A stretch of DNA of 64,000 nt from Pedobacter sp. AJM. GTDB lineage: Bacteria; Bacteroidota; Bacteroidia; Sphingobacteriales; Sphingobacteriaceae. Shown here in pieces: positions 55,098-63,407 of this stretch. Numbering within the stretch: the stretch's first letter is position 1; every line of letters begins with the position of its first letter. Position numbers and translations under genes: made by a program. The stretch is from assembly GCF_002197755.1 (NCBI RefSeq), contig NZ_NHOT01000002.1, positions 310,001 through 374,000 on the forward strand, read 5' to 3'. The notes under the pieces were generated by a model. It saw nothing but the letters and a program-made list of their open reading frames with translations. It was not told the origin of the DNA and made no database searches.

Positions 55098-55327
55098 TGG
55101 CATTAGAAAAAAAGACAAGTCCGGTAACGAAGGACGTAAAAAGTGAATTGGTTTTTACCAAAAAAAATTATCAGCTATTGTTAATCAGCATGGGTATTGT
55201 AGCACTGGGCTTCATATTAATGATGGGCACCACTGGGGATATTTATGATTTTAGAAGGACCTTACTCGCACCCCTCGTTGTGCTTTTTGGCTTTGTCTTC
55301 GGCATTTATGCAATTCTTAAAAAATAA
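55097..55327 (+). CDS. DUF3098 small membrane protein
   Basis: A 76-aa protein with two spans (about 29-48 and 57-74) separated by GTTGDIYDFRRTLLAP. This is the DUF3098 pattern, regularly found directly after ftsX in Bacteroidota. It is coupled to ftsX by overlapping stop/start codons. No function is known; an accessory role in FtsX work or division is suggested by position only. Confidence 0.82.
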   Translation: MALEKKTSPVTKDVKSELVFTKKNYQLLLISMGIVALGFILMMGTTGDIYDFRRTLLAPLVVLFGFVFGIYAILKK

Positions 55328-55362
55328 CTTTGCTTTAAATAAAGTCTTTTTTAACTTATGAT

Positions 55363-55566
55363 ATGACGACTACAAATCTGCAAATAGAAATAAATTCTTT
55401 GCCCTTGGATCTGAGACAGGAGGTGGCAGATTTTGTAGAATTCTTAAAAACGAAAAAAGCAAATAAACCAAAATTAAAGTCACGAGAATTTGGTTACGCA
55501 AAAGGTAAAATCAAGTTAGCTGATGACTTTGATGAACCATTGGAAATGTTTTCAGATTACATTTAA
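55363..55566 (+). CDS. DUF2281-type antitoxin
   Basis: A 67-aa protein with the DUF2281 pattern: a helical N-terminus (INSLPLDLRQEVADFVEFLK) and a C-terminus reading FGYAKGKIKLADDFDEPLEM. Such small proteins precede PIN toxins in type II toxin-antitoxin pairs. Here the stop TAA overlaps the toxin ATG (55564-55568), so the two are made together. It probably neutralises the PIN RNase and may repress the operon. Confidence 0.85.
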   Translation: MTTTNLQIEINSLPLDLRQEVADFVEFLKTKKANKPKLKSREFGYAKGKIKLADDFDEPLEMFSDYI

Positions 55567-55952
55567 TGGCTTTTTTGTTAGATACACATACTTTCTTTTG
55601 GTTTGTTGCCGGCGATAATCAATTGTCTGAATTGATAAGAAAAAAAATATTAAACCTTAATGAATCTTGTTTCCTAAGCATTGCATCACTTTGGGAGATT
55701 GCCATCAAAAAGCAGATTGGAAAATTAGTATTAAATGTAGGTTTTGATGAATTATTTAGATTTGCAGAAAGAAATCAAATTGAAATCGTTTCAATTAATG
55801 AAACCCATCTAACAACTTTACTAACTATTGCCTTGATCACCCATGACCCGTTCGATAGAATTATTGTATCTCAAGCACTATCAGAAGATTTAACTCTCAT
55901 TTCAAGAGACAAAAAACTCAAAAATTATAAGATAAAATTACTTTGGGACTAA
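55566..55952 (+). CDS. PIN-domain toxin (VapC-like RNase)
   Basis: A 128-aa PIN-domain protein. The acidic active-site residues are visible: Asp6 in LLDTHTFFW, Glu44 in SLWEIAIK, Asp94/Asp97 in HDPFDRII and Asp115 in ISRDKKL. PIN toxins of this branch cleave RNA (often tRNA or rRNA) with Mg2+. Partnered with the DUF2281 antitoxin. The pair lies between ftsX-DUF3098 and uppP-truB, in an otherwise housekeeping stretch, which suggests insertion. Confidence 0.88.
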   Translation: MAFLLDTHTFFWFVAGDNQLSELIRKKILNLNESCFLSIASLWEIAIKKQIGKLVLNVGFDELFRFAERNQIEIVSINETHLTTLLTIALITHDPFDRIIVSQALSEDLTLISRDKKLKNYKIKLLWD

Positions 55953-55968
55953 CCCACATTTACGTACT

Positions 55969-56763
55969 ATGAACTATTTCCAAGCCATTATCCTTGCCAT
56001 TATTGAAGGACTGACGGAGTTTTTGCCTGTATCAAGCACCGGTCACATGATTATTGCGTCATCATTTATGGGCATTGCTAGCGACCCCTTCGTAAAGCTC
56101 TTTACAATTGCCATTCAACTGGGGGCCATACTCTCCGTGATTGTATTGTATTTCAAAAGGTTTTTCAAATCGATCAACTTTTATATTAAACTTTTGGTAG
56201 CTTTTATCCCGGCAGCGGTTTTCGGATTGCTTTTAAGTAAAAAAATTGATGAGCTTTTAGAAAGCCCGATGGCAGTTGGCATCTCTTTACTCGTTGGCGG
56301 AGTAATCCTTTTATTTGTAGATAAATGGTTTAATCAACCTACCATTCATGAAGAAGAAGAAATAAATTATTTAACGGCCCTGAAAATTGGTTTTTTTCAA
56401 TGTATTGCCATGATTCCAGGTGTTTCACGCTCCGGAGCCACGATTGTTGGTGGCATGAGCCAAAAATTAAGCCGAAAATTAGCGGCAGAATTTTCATTCT
56501 TTTTAGCCGTGCCAACCATGTTTGCGGCAACAGGCAAAAAACTATTTGATTTTTATAAAGAAGGAAATACCATTACGCATGATCAGGCTAATCTTTTAAT
56601 TATTGGAAATGTAATCGCTTTCATTGTCGCACTTTTAGCCATTAAAAGCTTTATCGGTTTTTTGAATAAGCATGGCTTCAGGGTATTTGGCTGGTATCGT
56701 ATTATTGCAGGTTTAATCCTCATTATTCTATTGTACACCGGACATAACTTGCAAGTGATATAA
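55969..56763 (+). CDS. uppP: Undecaprenyl-diphosphate phosphatase
   Basis: A 264-aa integral membrane enzyme (BacA/UppP) that recycles the lipid carrier for peptidoglycan and other polymers. The two active-site motifs are present: [16 protein letters not shown] (about 13-28) and [14 protein letters not shown] (about 150-163), with Glu/Ser/His and Arg residues. About eight spans fit the family. It starts 17 bp after the toxin gene, so the toxin-antitoxin promoter may also serve it. Confidence 0.94.
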   Translation: MNYFQAIILAIIEGLTEFLPVSSTGHMIIASSFMGIASDPFVKLFTIAIQLGAILSVIVLYFKRFFKSINFYIKLLVAFIPAAVFGLLLSKKIDELLESPMAVGISLLVGGVILLFVDKWFNQPTIHEEEEINYLTALKIGFFQCIAMIPGVSRSGATIVGGMSQKLSRKLAAEFSFFLAVPTMFAATGKKLFDFYKEGNTITHDQANLLIIGNVIAFIVALLAIKSFIGFLNKHGFRVFGWYRIIAGLILIILLYTGHNLQVI

Positions 56764-56775
56764 TCCGTATCTTTG
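56749..56775 (+). promoter_or_regulatory. Candidate promoter for truB
   Basis: TTG at 56749-56751 and TATCTTTG at 56768-56775, 16 nt apart, fit the -33/-7 elements of the Bacteroidota primary sigma factor. The -7 box ends 14 nt before the GTG start. Confidence 0.5.
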
Positions 56776-56789
56776 CGGAAAAAAGATTT

Positions 56790-57515
56790 GTGAGTACAGA
56801 AAATTCTAAGTTTAAAGATTTCAATTTTGCCGAGGGCGAACTGCTTTTAATTAACAAACCTTACAAATGGACTTCATTTGATGTGGTGGGCAAAATCCGT
56901 AACGCTCTAAAACCATTAAAACTAAAGGTTGGTCATGCGGGCACATTAGATCCGCTCGCTACCGGCTTATTGATCATTTGTACAGGGAAACTCACCAAGC
57001 AAATAGATACTTTTCAGGCAGAAGAAAAGGAGTATACCGGAACCATGATGCTTGGTGCCACTACCCCATCATTTGATATGGAGACAGAAGTTGATCAGAC
57101 CTTCGACATTTCAACCATCACTCCTGAACAGATATACAATGCTACAGCACCATTTATTGGTGATATTGAGCAATATCCGCCTGCACATTCAGCTGTAAAA
57201 ATCAACGGCGAACGTTTATATGTCAAAGCCCGTTTGGGTGAGGCCGTAGAATTACGTAAACGTTTCGTAAGTGTCCCGGAATTTGAAATTACCAGAGTTG
57301 AACTGCCCGAAATAGACTTCCGCATTGTTTGCAGTAAAGGCACTTATATTCGTTCTTTAGTGTCTGATTTTGGGAAAGCATTAAATAATGGTGCCTATCT
57401 ATCTAAACTCACCCGAACAAGAAGTGGAAACTTTTTGCTTTCAAATTCGTTTGAGGTTCTGGAGCTCGTTAATTATATTCGTAGCAGGAAAGAGGAAACT
57501 AAAATCCAGGAGTAA
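56790..57515 (+). CDS. truB: tRNA pseudouridine-55 synthase
   Basis: A 241-aa TruB that converts U55 to pseudouridine in the T-loop of tRNA. The catalytic Asp54 is in VGHAGTLDPLATGLL; LLINKPYKWTSFDVV precedes it and SKGTYIRSLVSDFG is the third conserved motif. The C-terminal PUA domain is short or absent. It starts at GTG. A candidate promoter lies directly upstream, and yitT follows after 3 nt. Confidence 0.94.
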   Translation: MSTENSKFKDFNFAEGELLLINKPYKWTSFDVVGKIRNALKPLKLKVGHAGTLDPLATGLLIICTGKLTKQIDTFQAEEKEYTGTMMLGATTPSFDMETEVDQTFDISTITPEQIYNATAPFIGDIEQYPPAHSAVKINGERLYVKARLGEAVELRKRFVSVPEFEITRVELPEIDFRIVCSKGTYIRSLVSDFGKALNNGAYLSKLTRTRSGNFLLSNSFEVLELVNYIRSRKEETKIQE

Positions 57516-57518
57516 AAA

Positions 57519-58379
57519 ATGAACCGAATAAAAAACAAGAATGCCCGGTTTGCAAAAGAAATTCTCTTAATTGTGGCGGGCGTTACTTCAGCTTGTTTTG
57601 GTTTAAAGAGTTTCCTGATGCCCAGTCATTTCATTGATGGTGGCGTGACGGGTATATCCCTGCTTTTAAGCACATTAACCGGATGGAACCTCTCCTACCT
57701 GATCGTCATTATCAATATACCTTTCGTTATCCTCGGTTTCAGGCAAATTGGAAAGGGCTTTGCCATTAAAACGGCAATAGCCATAGCAGCCTTATCCATG
57801 GCCTTAATTTTTTTGCCGTTTCAACCCATTACCCATGACAAACTCCTTATCGCCTTCTTCGGTGGTTTGTTTTTGGGAGGAGGAATTGGCATGGCCATGC
57901 GCGGCGGTTGTGTGATTGATGGAACAGAAGTACTGGCACTTTATATCAGTAAAAACAGTATCCTTACAGTGGGCAATATTATCCTGATATTAAACATCAT
58001 CATCTTTGCCTTTGCAGCATACTTTTTAAATATCGAAACGGCACTTTACGCCATATTAACCTACCTCTCAGCCTCGTATACCATAGATTTTATTATCAAC
58101 GGTATAGAGCAATACACCGGCGTAACCGTTATTTCAGAACATCAGGAAGAAATAAAAGATTATATTATTACAGAGATGAAACGTGGTGTAACCATTTATA
58201 AAGGAGAGGGTGGTTATGGAGAAAGAAAAGATATTGACATCCTTTTTACAGTAGTCACCAAGTTAGAAATGAGCAAATTGCAAACAGCCATCAGAAACAT
58301 AGATGCTGATGCATTTGTGATACAACAACAAATTGCAGACTTAAAGGGTGGTGTTGTAAAACGCCATGCTTTGCATTAA
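57519..58379 (+). CDS. YitT-family membrane protein
   Basis: A 286-aa protein with about five spans in the YitT_membrane part (KEILLIVAGVTSACFGLKSFL, GGVTGISLLLS, GMAMRGGCVIDGTEVLAL) and a C-terminal soluble DUF2179 domain (about 205-280; GVTIYKGEGGYGERKDIDIL). The function of this widespread family is not established; transport has been suggested. It is 3 nt behind truB, so they are co-transcribed. Confidence 0.88.
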   Translation: MNRIKNKNARFAKEILLIVAGVTSACFGLKSFLMPSHFIDGGVTGISLLLSTLTGWNLSYLIVIINIPFVILGFRQIGKGFAIKTAIAIAALSMALIFLPFQPITHDKLLIAFFGGLFLGGGIGMAMRGGCVIDGTEVLALYISKNSILTVGNIILILNIIIFAFAAYFLNIETALYAILTYLSASYTIDFIINGIEQYTGVTVISEHQEEIKDYIITEMKRGVTIYKGEGGYGERKDIDILFTVVTKLEMSKLQTAIRNIDADAFVIQQQIADLKGGVVKRHALH

Positions 58380-58400
58380 TAAATATAATTATAGAAATTT

Positions 58401-58513
58401 GGGCGTGCCCCCAAGCTATGCAAGGGGTCGGGCTGTACGCAATATACTTTTCGTTTTTATGTACTGATATTATCCGTTAGAACGAAAAGGTATACCGCTT
58501 CCATCCCTCACGC
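58401..58513. repeat. Structured Bacteroidota intergenic repeat upstream of ribF
   Basis: A compact element with nested complementarity: GGGCGTG (58401) against CACGC (58509-58513), CCCC/GGGG near 58408-58427, GGGGTCGGGCTGTACGC on the left against ACCGCTTCCATCCCT on the right, and a central hairpin TATAC-TTTTCGTT / AACGAAAAGG-TATA (58443-58455, 58481-58494). Elements with GGGTCGGGCT...CGC, a variable hairpin and ATCCCT.ACGC are, from memory, scattered in many Bacteroidota genomes. It contains no reading frame. Confidence 0.6.
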
Positions 58514-58542
58514 AAACCCCATAGTTTAAAAAGATTATCCCA

Positions 58543-59541
58543 TTGAAAATATACCATAACCTATCCGAATTTACCAGGCTTAGCAACGCAATCGTAACCA
58601 TAGGTACTTTTGATGGTGTTCATTACGGACACCAGAAAATCATCAAACAGTTAGTTGCAAAAGCAAAAGCAGATCATGGTGAAAGTGTTATTTTAACTTT
58701 CTTCCCTCATCCACGGCTGATCATTGATCCTGAAAATCAGGACCTTAAAATGATCAATACCATCAACGAAAAAGCTGAAATCTTAAAAAGCCTTGGTGTT
58801 GATCATTTAATCATCACCCCCTTTACCCGCGATTTTTCAAACCAGCTTCCGGATGATTATATCAAGAATACATTGGTTAATAACATCGGGACCAAACATA
58901 TCATTATTGGATACGACCATCGTTTTGGAAAAGACCGTACCGGAAACCTTGCTGATTTAAAGGCAGCAGGTATTCATTTTGGTTTTACCGTTGAAGAAAT
59001 TATGGAGCAGGATATCCACGATGTTGCGGTGAGTTCAACTAAAATCCGGCAGGCACTTCTAGCTGGTGATGTCGGCCTTGCATCAGATTATTTAGGCTAT
59101 GCCTTTTCTATTTTCGGGCGCGTAATTAAGGGTGATAAAATCGGCAGAACCATTGGTTTCCCAACGGCCAACATTTTTGTAGAAGAAACCTATAAACTGA
59201 TTCCAGGCGATGGCATTTATGCGGTAACGGTTGAAATGAATGTCAGGAGTCAGAAGTCAGAAGTCGAGAGTCAGAAGTCGGGAGTTAATGCCTCAGCTCC
59301 TCAACCCTCAACCTTTAAAGGTATGGCTTATATCGGTCAAAGGCCAACCATCAATGGCATGACGAGAAACATTGAAGTAAATATCTTCGATTTTAATCAG
59401 GAAATTTATGGGCAAGATATCAAAATGAATTTCTTAAAATTTCTACGCCATGATGTAAAATTCACTGGTTTAGAAGCTTTAAAAGTTCAACTTCAAAAAG
59501 ATAAAGAAGATACACTGGCTTTCTTTTCATCTCTTAAATAG
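58543..59541 (+). CDS. ribF: Bifunctional riboflavin kinase / FAD synthetase
   Basis: A 332-aa enzyme that makes FMN and then FAD from riboflavin. The N-terminal FAD synthetase (nucleotidyltransferase) half has TFDGVHYGHQKII and ISSTKIR-like VSSTKIRQAL; the C-terminal riboflavin kinase half has IGRTIGFPTANI and AYIGQRPTING. Residues about 233-259, between two kinase strands (GIYAVTVEMN and KGMAYIGQRP), are encoded by a heptad repeat and read as Ser/Gln/Lys/Glu-rich filler. The start is a TTG; no ATG is available before the HxGH-type motif. Confidence 0.93.
   Translation: MKIYHNLSEFTRLSNAIVTIGTFDGVHYGHQKIIKQLVAKAKADHGESVILTFFPHPRLIIDPENQDLKMINTINEKAEILKSLGVDHLIITPFTRDFSNQLPDDYIKNTLVNNIGTKHIIIGYDHRFGKDRTGNLADLKAAGIHFGFTVEEIMEQDIHDVAVSSTKIRQALLAGDVGLASDYLGYAFSIFGRVIKGDKIGRTIGFPTANIFVEETYKLIPGDGIYAVTVEMNVRSQKSEVESQKSGVNASAPQPSTFKGMAYIGQRPTINGMTRNIEVNIFDFNQEIYGQDIKMNFLKFLRHDVKFTGLEALKVQLQKDKEDTLAFFSSLK
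59241..59319. repeat. In-frame heptad-repeat insertion within ribF
   Basis: Seven exact 7-nt units from 59241 (TGTCAGG, then AGTCAGA, AGTCAGA, AGTCGAG, AGTCAGA, AGTCGGG, AGTTAAT) with AGT at 59248, 59255, 59262, 59269, 59276 and 59283. A right arm has CTCAGCT, CCTCAAC, CCTCAAC. Because 7 and 3 have no common factor, three units give a 7-residue peptide period (SQKSEVE then SQKSGVN). Confidence 0.75.
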
Positions 59542-59599
59542 TTAATCTTAATCGAAATTTAACTTTCAAAAAAGCCTCATTTTCGCTATATTAGCAGCA

Positions 59600-59941
59600 A
59601 TGAGGCTTTTTTATATCCTATTTTTTTTTAGTACGCTGGTGAGTTTCGCAAACTTTGCTGCTCCAAAAAAAGATAATGCCTTAAAAATTCAATTGGTGCA
59701 GTGCGCTCCTACCTTAAAAAAAAGCATTTTTAAATTACACTTTGGTAATAATCAGGAAAGTCTTCAAAAAGACCTGATCGATCATACCTTAGCTAAAATC
59801 CGTTTAGATCTACTTATTGTTGTACTGATTGCTTTGCCTTTCTTTTTCTATTTGAAGATAGATGAGTTGGTATTAAGTCGACCTAGATATAAATATTGGT
59901 TTCTACTTAAAATGCTTTACCCGAAACACGTTTTCTGGTAA
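59600..59941 (+). CDS. Small membrane protein, unknown
   Basis: A 113-aa protein with an N-terminal signal or anchor (RLFYILFFFSTLVSFANFAA), a short hydrophilic section (about 22-65) and one span (about 70-88, LDLLIVVLIALPFFFYL), ending in a basic, aromatic tail. I do not recognise a family. It starts 58 bp after ribF and its ATG comes soon after an AT-rich leader. Codon use is like that of its neighbours. Confidence 0.6.
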   Translation: MRLFYILFFFSTLVSFANFAAPKKDNALKIQLVQCAPTLKKSIFKLHFGNNQESLQKDLIDHTLAKIRLDLLIVVLIALPFFFYLKIDELVLSRPRYKYWFLLKMLYPKHVFW

Positions 59942-60023
59942 TTTACAAAGCCCACCACCATCAGGTGGAATACAACAACCGGTTTAGCCGGAAATCATTT
60001 TACCATTATACCGATTACCACCA

Positions 60024-62237
60024 ATGCACTTACCAGATTTAATTGCCGATTTAGGATTAATCCTCGCCGCAGCGGGAATTACCACACTCATATTTAAAAA
60101 AATTAAACAGCCACTTGTTTTAGGTTATATTTTAGCAGGCTTATTGGTTGGCCCGCATTTAGATTTTTTTCCCTCCGTTACCGACACCAAAAATATTAAT
60201 ATCTGGGGCGAAATTGGTGTGATCTTCCTCCTATTCAGTTTAGGATTGGAATTTAGTTTTAAAAAACTGGTTAAGGTTGGCGGTTCCGCTTCGGTGACGG
60301 CCATTGTCGAAGTTGTTTTTATGCTTTTAATCGGTTTCTCAGCAGGTAAACTAATGGGCTGGAAAACCATGGACAGTATTTTTCTTGGTGGAATTTTATC
60401 TGTTTCTTCTACCACTATTATTATCAGGGCTTTTGAAGAACTTGGCGTAAAACATAAAAAATTCGCAGGTCTGGTTTTTGGTGTGCTCATTGTAGAAGAT
60501 TTAGTGGCCATCTTGCTACTCGTTCTCCTCTCTACCCTTGCGGTGAGTCAGCAGTTTGCCGGTAGCGAAATGCTGATATCAATCTTAAAACTGGCATTTT
60601 TTTTAGTACTCTGGTTTTTAGGTGGAATATTTCTGATTCCGTCTTTCCTGAAAGCTACCAGAAAGCTGATGAATGACGAAACCATGCTCGTGGTTTCTCT
60701 GGCCTTATGCCTGTTAATGGTGCTCCTGGCTGTAAAGGTTGGATTTTCTCCTGCATTAGGTGCCTTTATTATGGGCTCCATCCTTGCCGAAACTACACAG
60801 GCCGAAAAAATAGAACATTTAACCAAATCTGTAAAAGATTTATTTGCAGCAGTATTTTTTGTTTCAGTAGGCATGCTCATTGATCCAAAAATACTGATAG
60901 ATTACAGCATCCCGATTGTAATTGTAACACTAGCCACTATTTTTGGAAAGTTTTTGAGTTCAAGTCTAGGCGCACTCCTTTCCGGCCAGCCGCTCAAAAC
61001 TTCTGTTCAATCTGGAATGAGCCTGGCACAAATTGGTGAATTTTCGTTCATTATTGCCACATTAGGATTAACCTTAAAGGTAACCAGTGATTTTCTCTAC
61101 CCGATTGCCGTGGCGGCATCAGCCATCACTACTTTCACTACTCCCTACCTCATAAAACATTCTGAGGCATTTTATAATTTCCTTAACCGGATTCTGCCTA
61201 AAAAATGGCTGGATGGGATTTCAAGATACAGTTCCAGTACGGCAGGAATGACCACCTTGAGCGACTGGAAAATTCTTTTGCGGAGTTATGCCTTTAATAC
61301 AGTTATCCATTCCGTTATTATTGTGGCAGTTATTTTTCTGGCATCGCGCTATATTCAGCCTTTCATTGCCAAAAATTTTGTAAATGGAATTAAATCGACC
61401 ATAATCAGCCTGGTGGTTTCATTTATTATCATGGCGCCTTTTTTATGGGCATTATCCATCAGAAGGATTCAAAAAACGGCTTATTCACACTTGTGGCTGA
61501 ATAAAAAATATACCCGAGGACCATTAATCGCGATAGAAGTATTCAGAATCGCACTAGGCATCTTTTTCGTTGGATTTTTAATGTACGAATTTTTTGATAC
61601 CTGGATTGCCGCCGGAATTGCTTTAGCTTTGATTGTGCTGATGATGTTTATTTTCTCCAGGAAACTCCAGGCTTTTTACAACCAGCTGGAAAAACGTTTC
61701 ATTTTAAACCTGAACGCACGAGAAAATCAGAAACCAGATATTTTACCCTGGGATACCCACCTGACAGAATTAACGGTTTCGCCAGAATCTGAGGTGGTAG
61801 GACAAACACTCGCAAGCCTGATGATCCGTGAAAAATTTGGTGTAAACATTGCCATGATTGAACGTGGCAGAAACAGCATCCCCACACCTGGAAGAGATGA
61901 AAGACTTTACCCCAATGACAAATTGCTGCTCATCGGTGCAGACGATCAATTGGCAGCAGTAAAGGCGATTTTAGAGGTGGATATACCGGAAACAGAAAGT
62001 GAGAAAAACTTCCCTGATAAGGAAATGACCTTACAGAAAGTGGTGGTAAATATGGAATCTCCGGTTTATGGACTGAGCATCCGGAATGCAGGAATAAGAG
62101 AAAAAGCACAGGCATTAATTGTTGGCATTGAACGCGGATCAGAACGCATTTTAAACCCCTCATCAGACTTCACATTTGATAATGGGGATATCATCTGGAT
62201 TGTAGGGAATAATAAGAAAATTAAAGAGGTGATATAG
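60024..62237 (+). CDS. CPA2-family monovalent cation:proton antiporter (KefB-like)
   Basis: A 737-aa antiporter. Residues about 5-385 form the Na+/H+ exchanger fold (12 spans; PLVLGYILAGLLVGPHLDFF, LLFSLGLEFSFKKL, FILSVSSTTIIIRAFEELG-type text). About four further spans at 420-545 follow, then two TrkA-C (RCK_C) domains, at about 572-650 (LTELTVSPESEVVGQTLASL) and 668-737 (QKVVVNMESPVYGLSIRN). The NAD-binding RCK_N domain of KefB/KefC is missing. It probably exchanges K+ or Na+ for protons. A heptad element follows its stop. Confidence 0.9.
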   Translation: MHLPDLIADLGLILAAAGITTLIFKKIKQPLVLGYILAGLLVGPHLDFFPSVTDTKNINIWGEIGVIFLLFSLGLEFSFKKLVKVGGSASVTAIVEVVFMLLIGFSAGKLMGWKTMDSIFLGGILSVSSTTIIIRAFEELGVKHKKFAGLVFGVLIVEDLVAILLLVLLSTLAVSQQFAGSEMLISILKLAFFLVLWFLGGIFLIPSFLKATRKLMNDETMLVVSLALCLLMVLLAVKVGFSPALGAFIMGSILAETTQAEKIEHLTKSVKDLFAAVFFVSVGMLIDPKILIDYSIPIVIVTLATIFGKFLSSSLGALLSGQPLKTSVQSGMSLAQIGEFSFIIATLGLTLKVTSDFLYPIAVAASAITTFTTPYLIKHSEAFYNFLNRILPKKWLDGISRYSSSTAGMTTLSDWKILLRSYAFNTVIHSVIIVAVIFLASRYIQPFIAKNFVNGIKSTIISLVVSFIIMAPFLWALSIRRIQKTAYSHLWLNKKYTRGPLIAIEVFRIALGIFFVGFLMYEFFDTWIAAGIALALIVLMMFIFSRKLQAFYNQLEKRFILNLNARENQKPDILPWDTHLTELTVSPESEVVGQTLASLMIREKFGVNIAMIERGRNSIPTPGRDERLYPNDKLLLIGADDQLAAVKAILEVDIPETESEKNFPDKEMTLQKVVVNMESPVYGLSIRNAGIREKAQALIVGIERGSERILNPSSDFTFDNGDIIWIVGNNKKIKEVI

Positions 62238-62239
62238 GT

Positions 62240-62296
62240 AGTCCAGAGTTTTTAGTCAGTAGTCTGAAGTCTATATAACCTCCTGACTTCAGACTT
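62240..62296. repeat. Heptad element with perfect hairpin after the antiporter gene
   Basis: Two nucleotides after the stop codon, five units AGTCCAG, AGTTTTT, AGTCAGT, AGTCTGA, AGTCTAT start at 62240, 62247, 62254, 62261 and 62268. AGTCTGAAGTC (62261-62271) pairs exactly with GACTTCAGACT (62285-62295), followed by a T-rich run, so it can also act as a terminator. Confidence 0.7.
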
Positions 62297-62303
62297 ATTT
62301 TTA

Positions 62304-62311
62304 TATCTTCG
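62304..62311 (+). promoter_or_regulatory. Candidate -7 promoter box for the DUF2157-like gene
   Basis: TATCTTCG, one base from TAnnTTTG, 16 nt before the ATG at 62328. It is the same octamer as at 40705. Confidence 0.35.
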
Positions 62312-62327
62312 TGATAGAACCTAACCT

Positions 62328-63362
62328 ATGAAAGTTGATATAGAAAAAAGTGAGTTTCTTAATGAAATGATTGAGCAATGGCAAAACGATGGCTTAATTA
62401 ACGAAGAAACAGGCTACAAACTTCGACAAAGCTATGAAGCTAAAAATTTCGACTGGTTAAGACTTGCCCAGTATGCCTTTTGGGTAGCATTGGCCTGTGG
62501 TTTTATCGCTTTAGGATCGCTCTTAATTGATAACGCTATACTCAATTATCTTAAACGCGTTTACAATACTCCAAATATTGTTATTGCACTGGTATCTGCC
62601 GGGATTGCCGGATGGCTTTATATATTGGGTTTCCGAAGGAAGAAAAAATTGCCTAATCTCAGATTTAGCAATGAGGCCATTGTATTTTCAGCCATTTTAC
62701 TTACGGCGAATGCCATTGCCTATTTTGGCAAATCACTGGATAACGGTTCTGGAAATTTCACCATTCTGATATTAATTTCTGTATTTATTTACGGCGGACT
62801 TGGTTACTTCTTCAACTCAAGATTGATCTGGATATTTGCATTAATATCTTTAGGTGCATGGTTTGGTACGGAGACAGGTTATCTCAGCCGCTGGAATTAT
62901 TATTTCCTGGGTATGAATTACCCGCTCCGGTTTGTCGTTTTTGGAGCCGTTTTAACCGCTGGTTCCTTTATCATGAAGGCCTTACCTAAAACCAGGCAAT
63001 TTTTTCAAGTCACCTACATTGCAGGAATGGTTTATCTATTCATCTCATTATGGGCCTTATCGGTTTTTGGCAATTTCGCCAGTTTAGAAAAATGGTATGC
63101 AGTGCGACAGTTAAGTTTATTTTACTGGGCTCTAATTTCTGCGGCGGTCTGCGTACTCAGTACCTTATTTGGGTTAAAATACCGTGATGACATCGCAAGG
63201 GAATTTGGGATTACATTTTTGTTTATCAACCTCTATACCCGTTATTTTGAATATTTTTGGGATAGCTGGCACAAGGCGCTTTTCTTTTCGGTATTGGCCG
63301 CTTCATTTTGGCTGATCGGCAGAAAAGCAGAGAAAATATGGAATGTAGAATTTTTAAAGTAA
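62328..63362 (+). CDS. DUF2157-like polytopic membrane protein
   Basis: A 344-aa protein with a cytoplasmic N-terminus (WQNDGLINEETGYKLRQSYE, about 18-37, the short helical start seen in DUF2157 proteins) and about nine spans (for example YAFWVALACGFIALGSLLI, IVIALVSAGIAGWLYILGF, LRFVVFGAVLTAGSFIM). No catalytic motif is visible and the function is unknown. It is separated from the antiporter by the heptad element and probably has its own promoter. Confidence 0.72.
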   Translation: MKVDIEKSEFLNEMIEQWQNDGLINEETGYKLRQSYEAKNFDWLRLAQYAFWVALACGFIALGSLLIDNAILNYLKRVYNTPNIVIALVSAGIAGWLYILGFRRKKKLPNLRFSNEAIVFSAILLTANAIAYFGKSLDNGSGNFTILILISVFIYGGLGYFFNSRLIWIFALISLGAWFGTETGYLSRWNYYFLGMNYPLRFVVFGAVLTAGSFIMKALPKTRQFFQVTYIAGMVYLFISLWALSVFGNFASLEKWYAVRQLSLFYWALISAAVCVLSTLFGLKYRDDIAREFGITFLFINLYTRYFEYFWDSWHKALFFSVLAASFWLIGRKAEKIWNVEFLK

Positions 63363-63407
63363 GTCTTTCTTTGTATTAATTTATTGAAAGATTTAGCCAG
63401 CTGTATT

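Noticed and set aside
60125-60880. Reverse-strand open frames opposite the antiporter (128 and 110 codons)
   Set aside because: They lie fully inside a gene with convincing domains and read as antisense of membrane spans.
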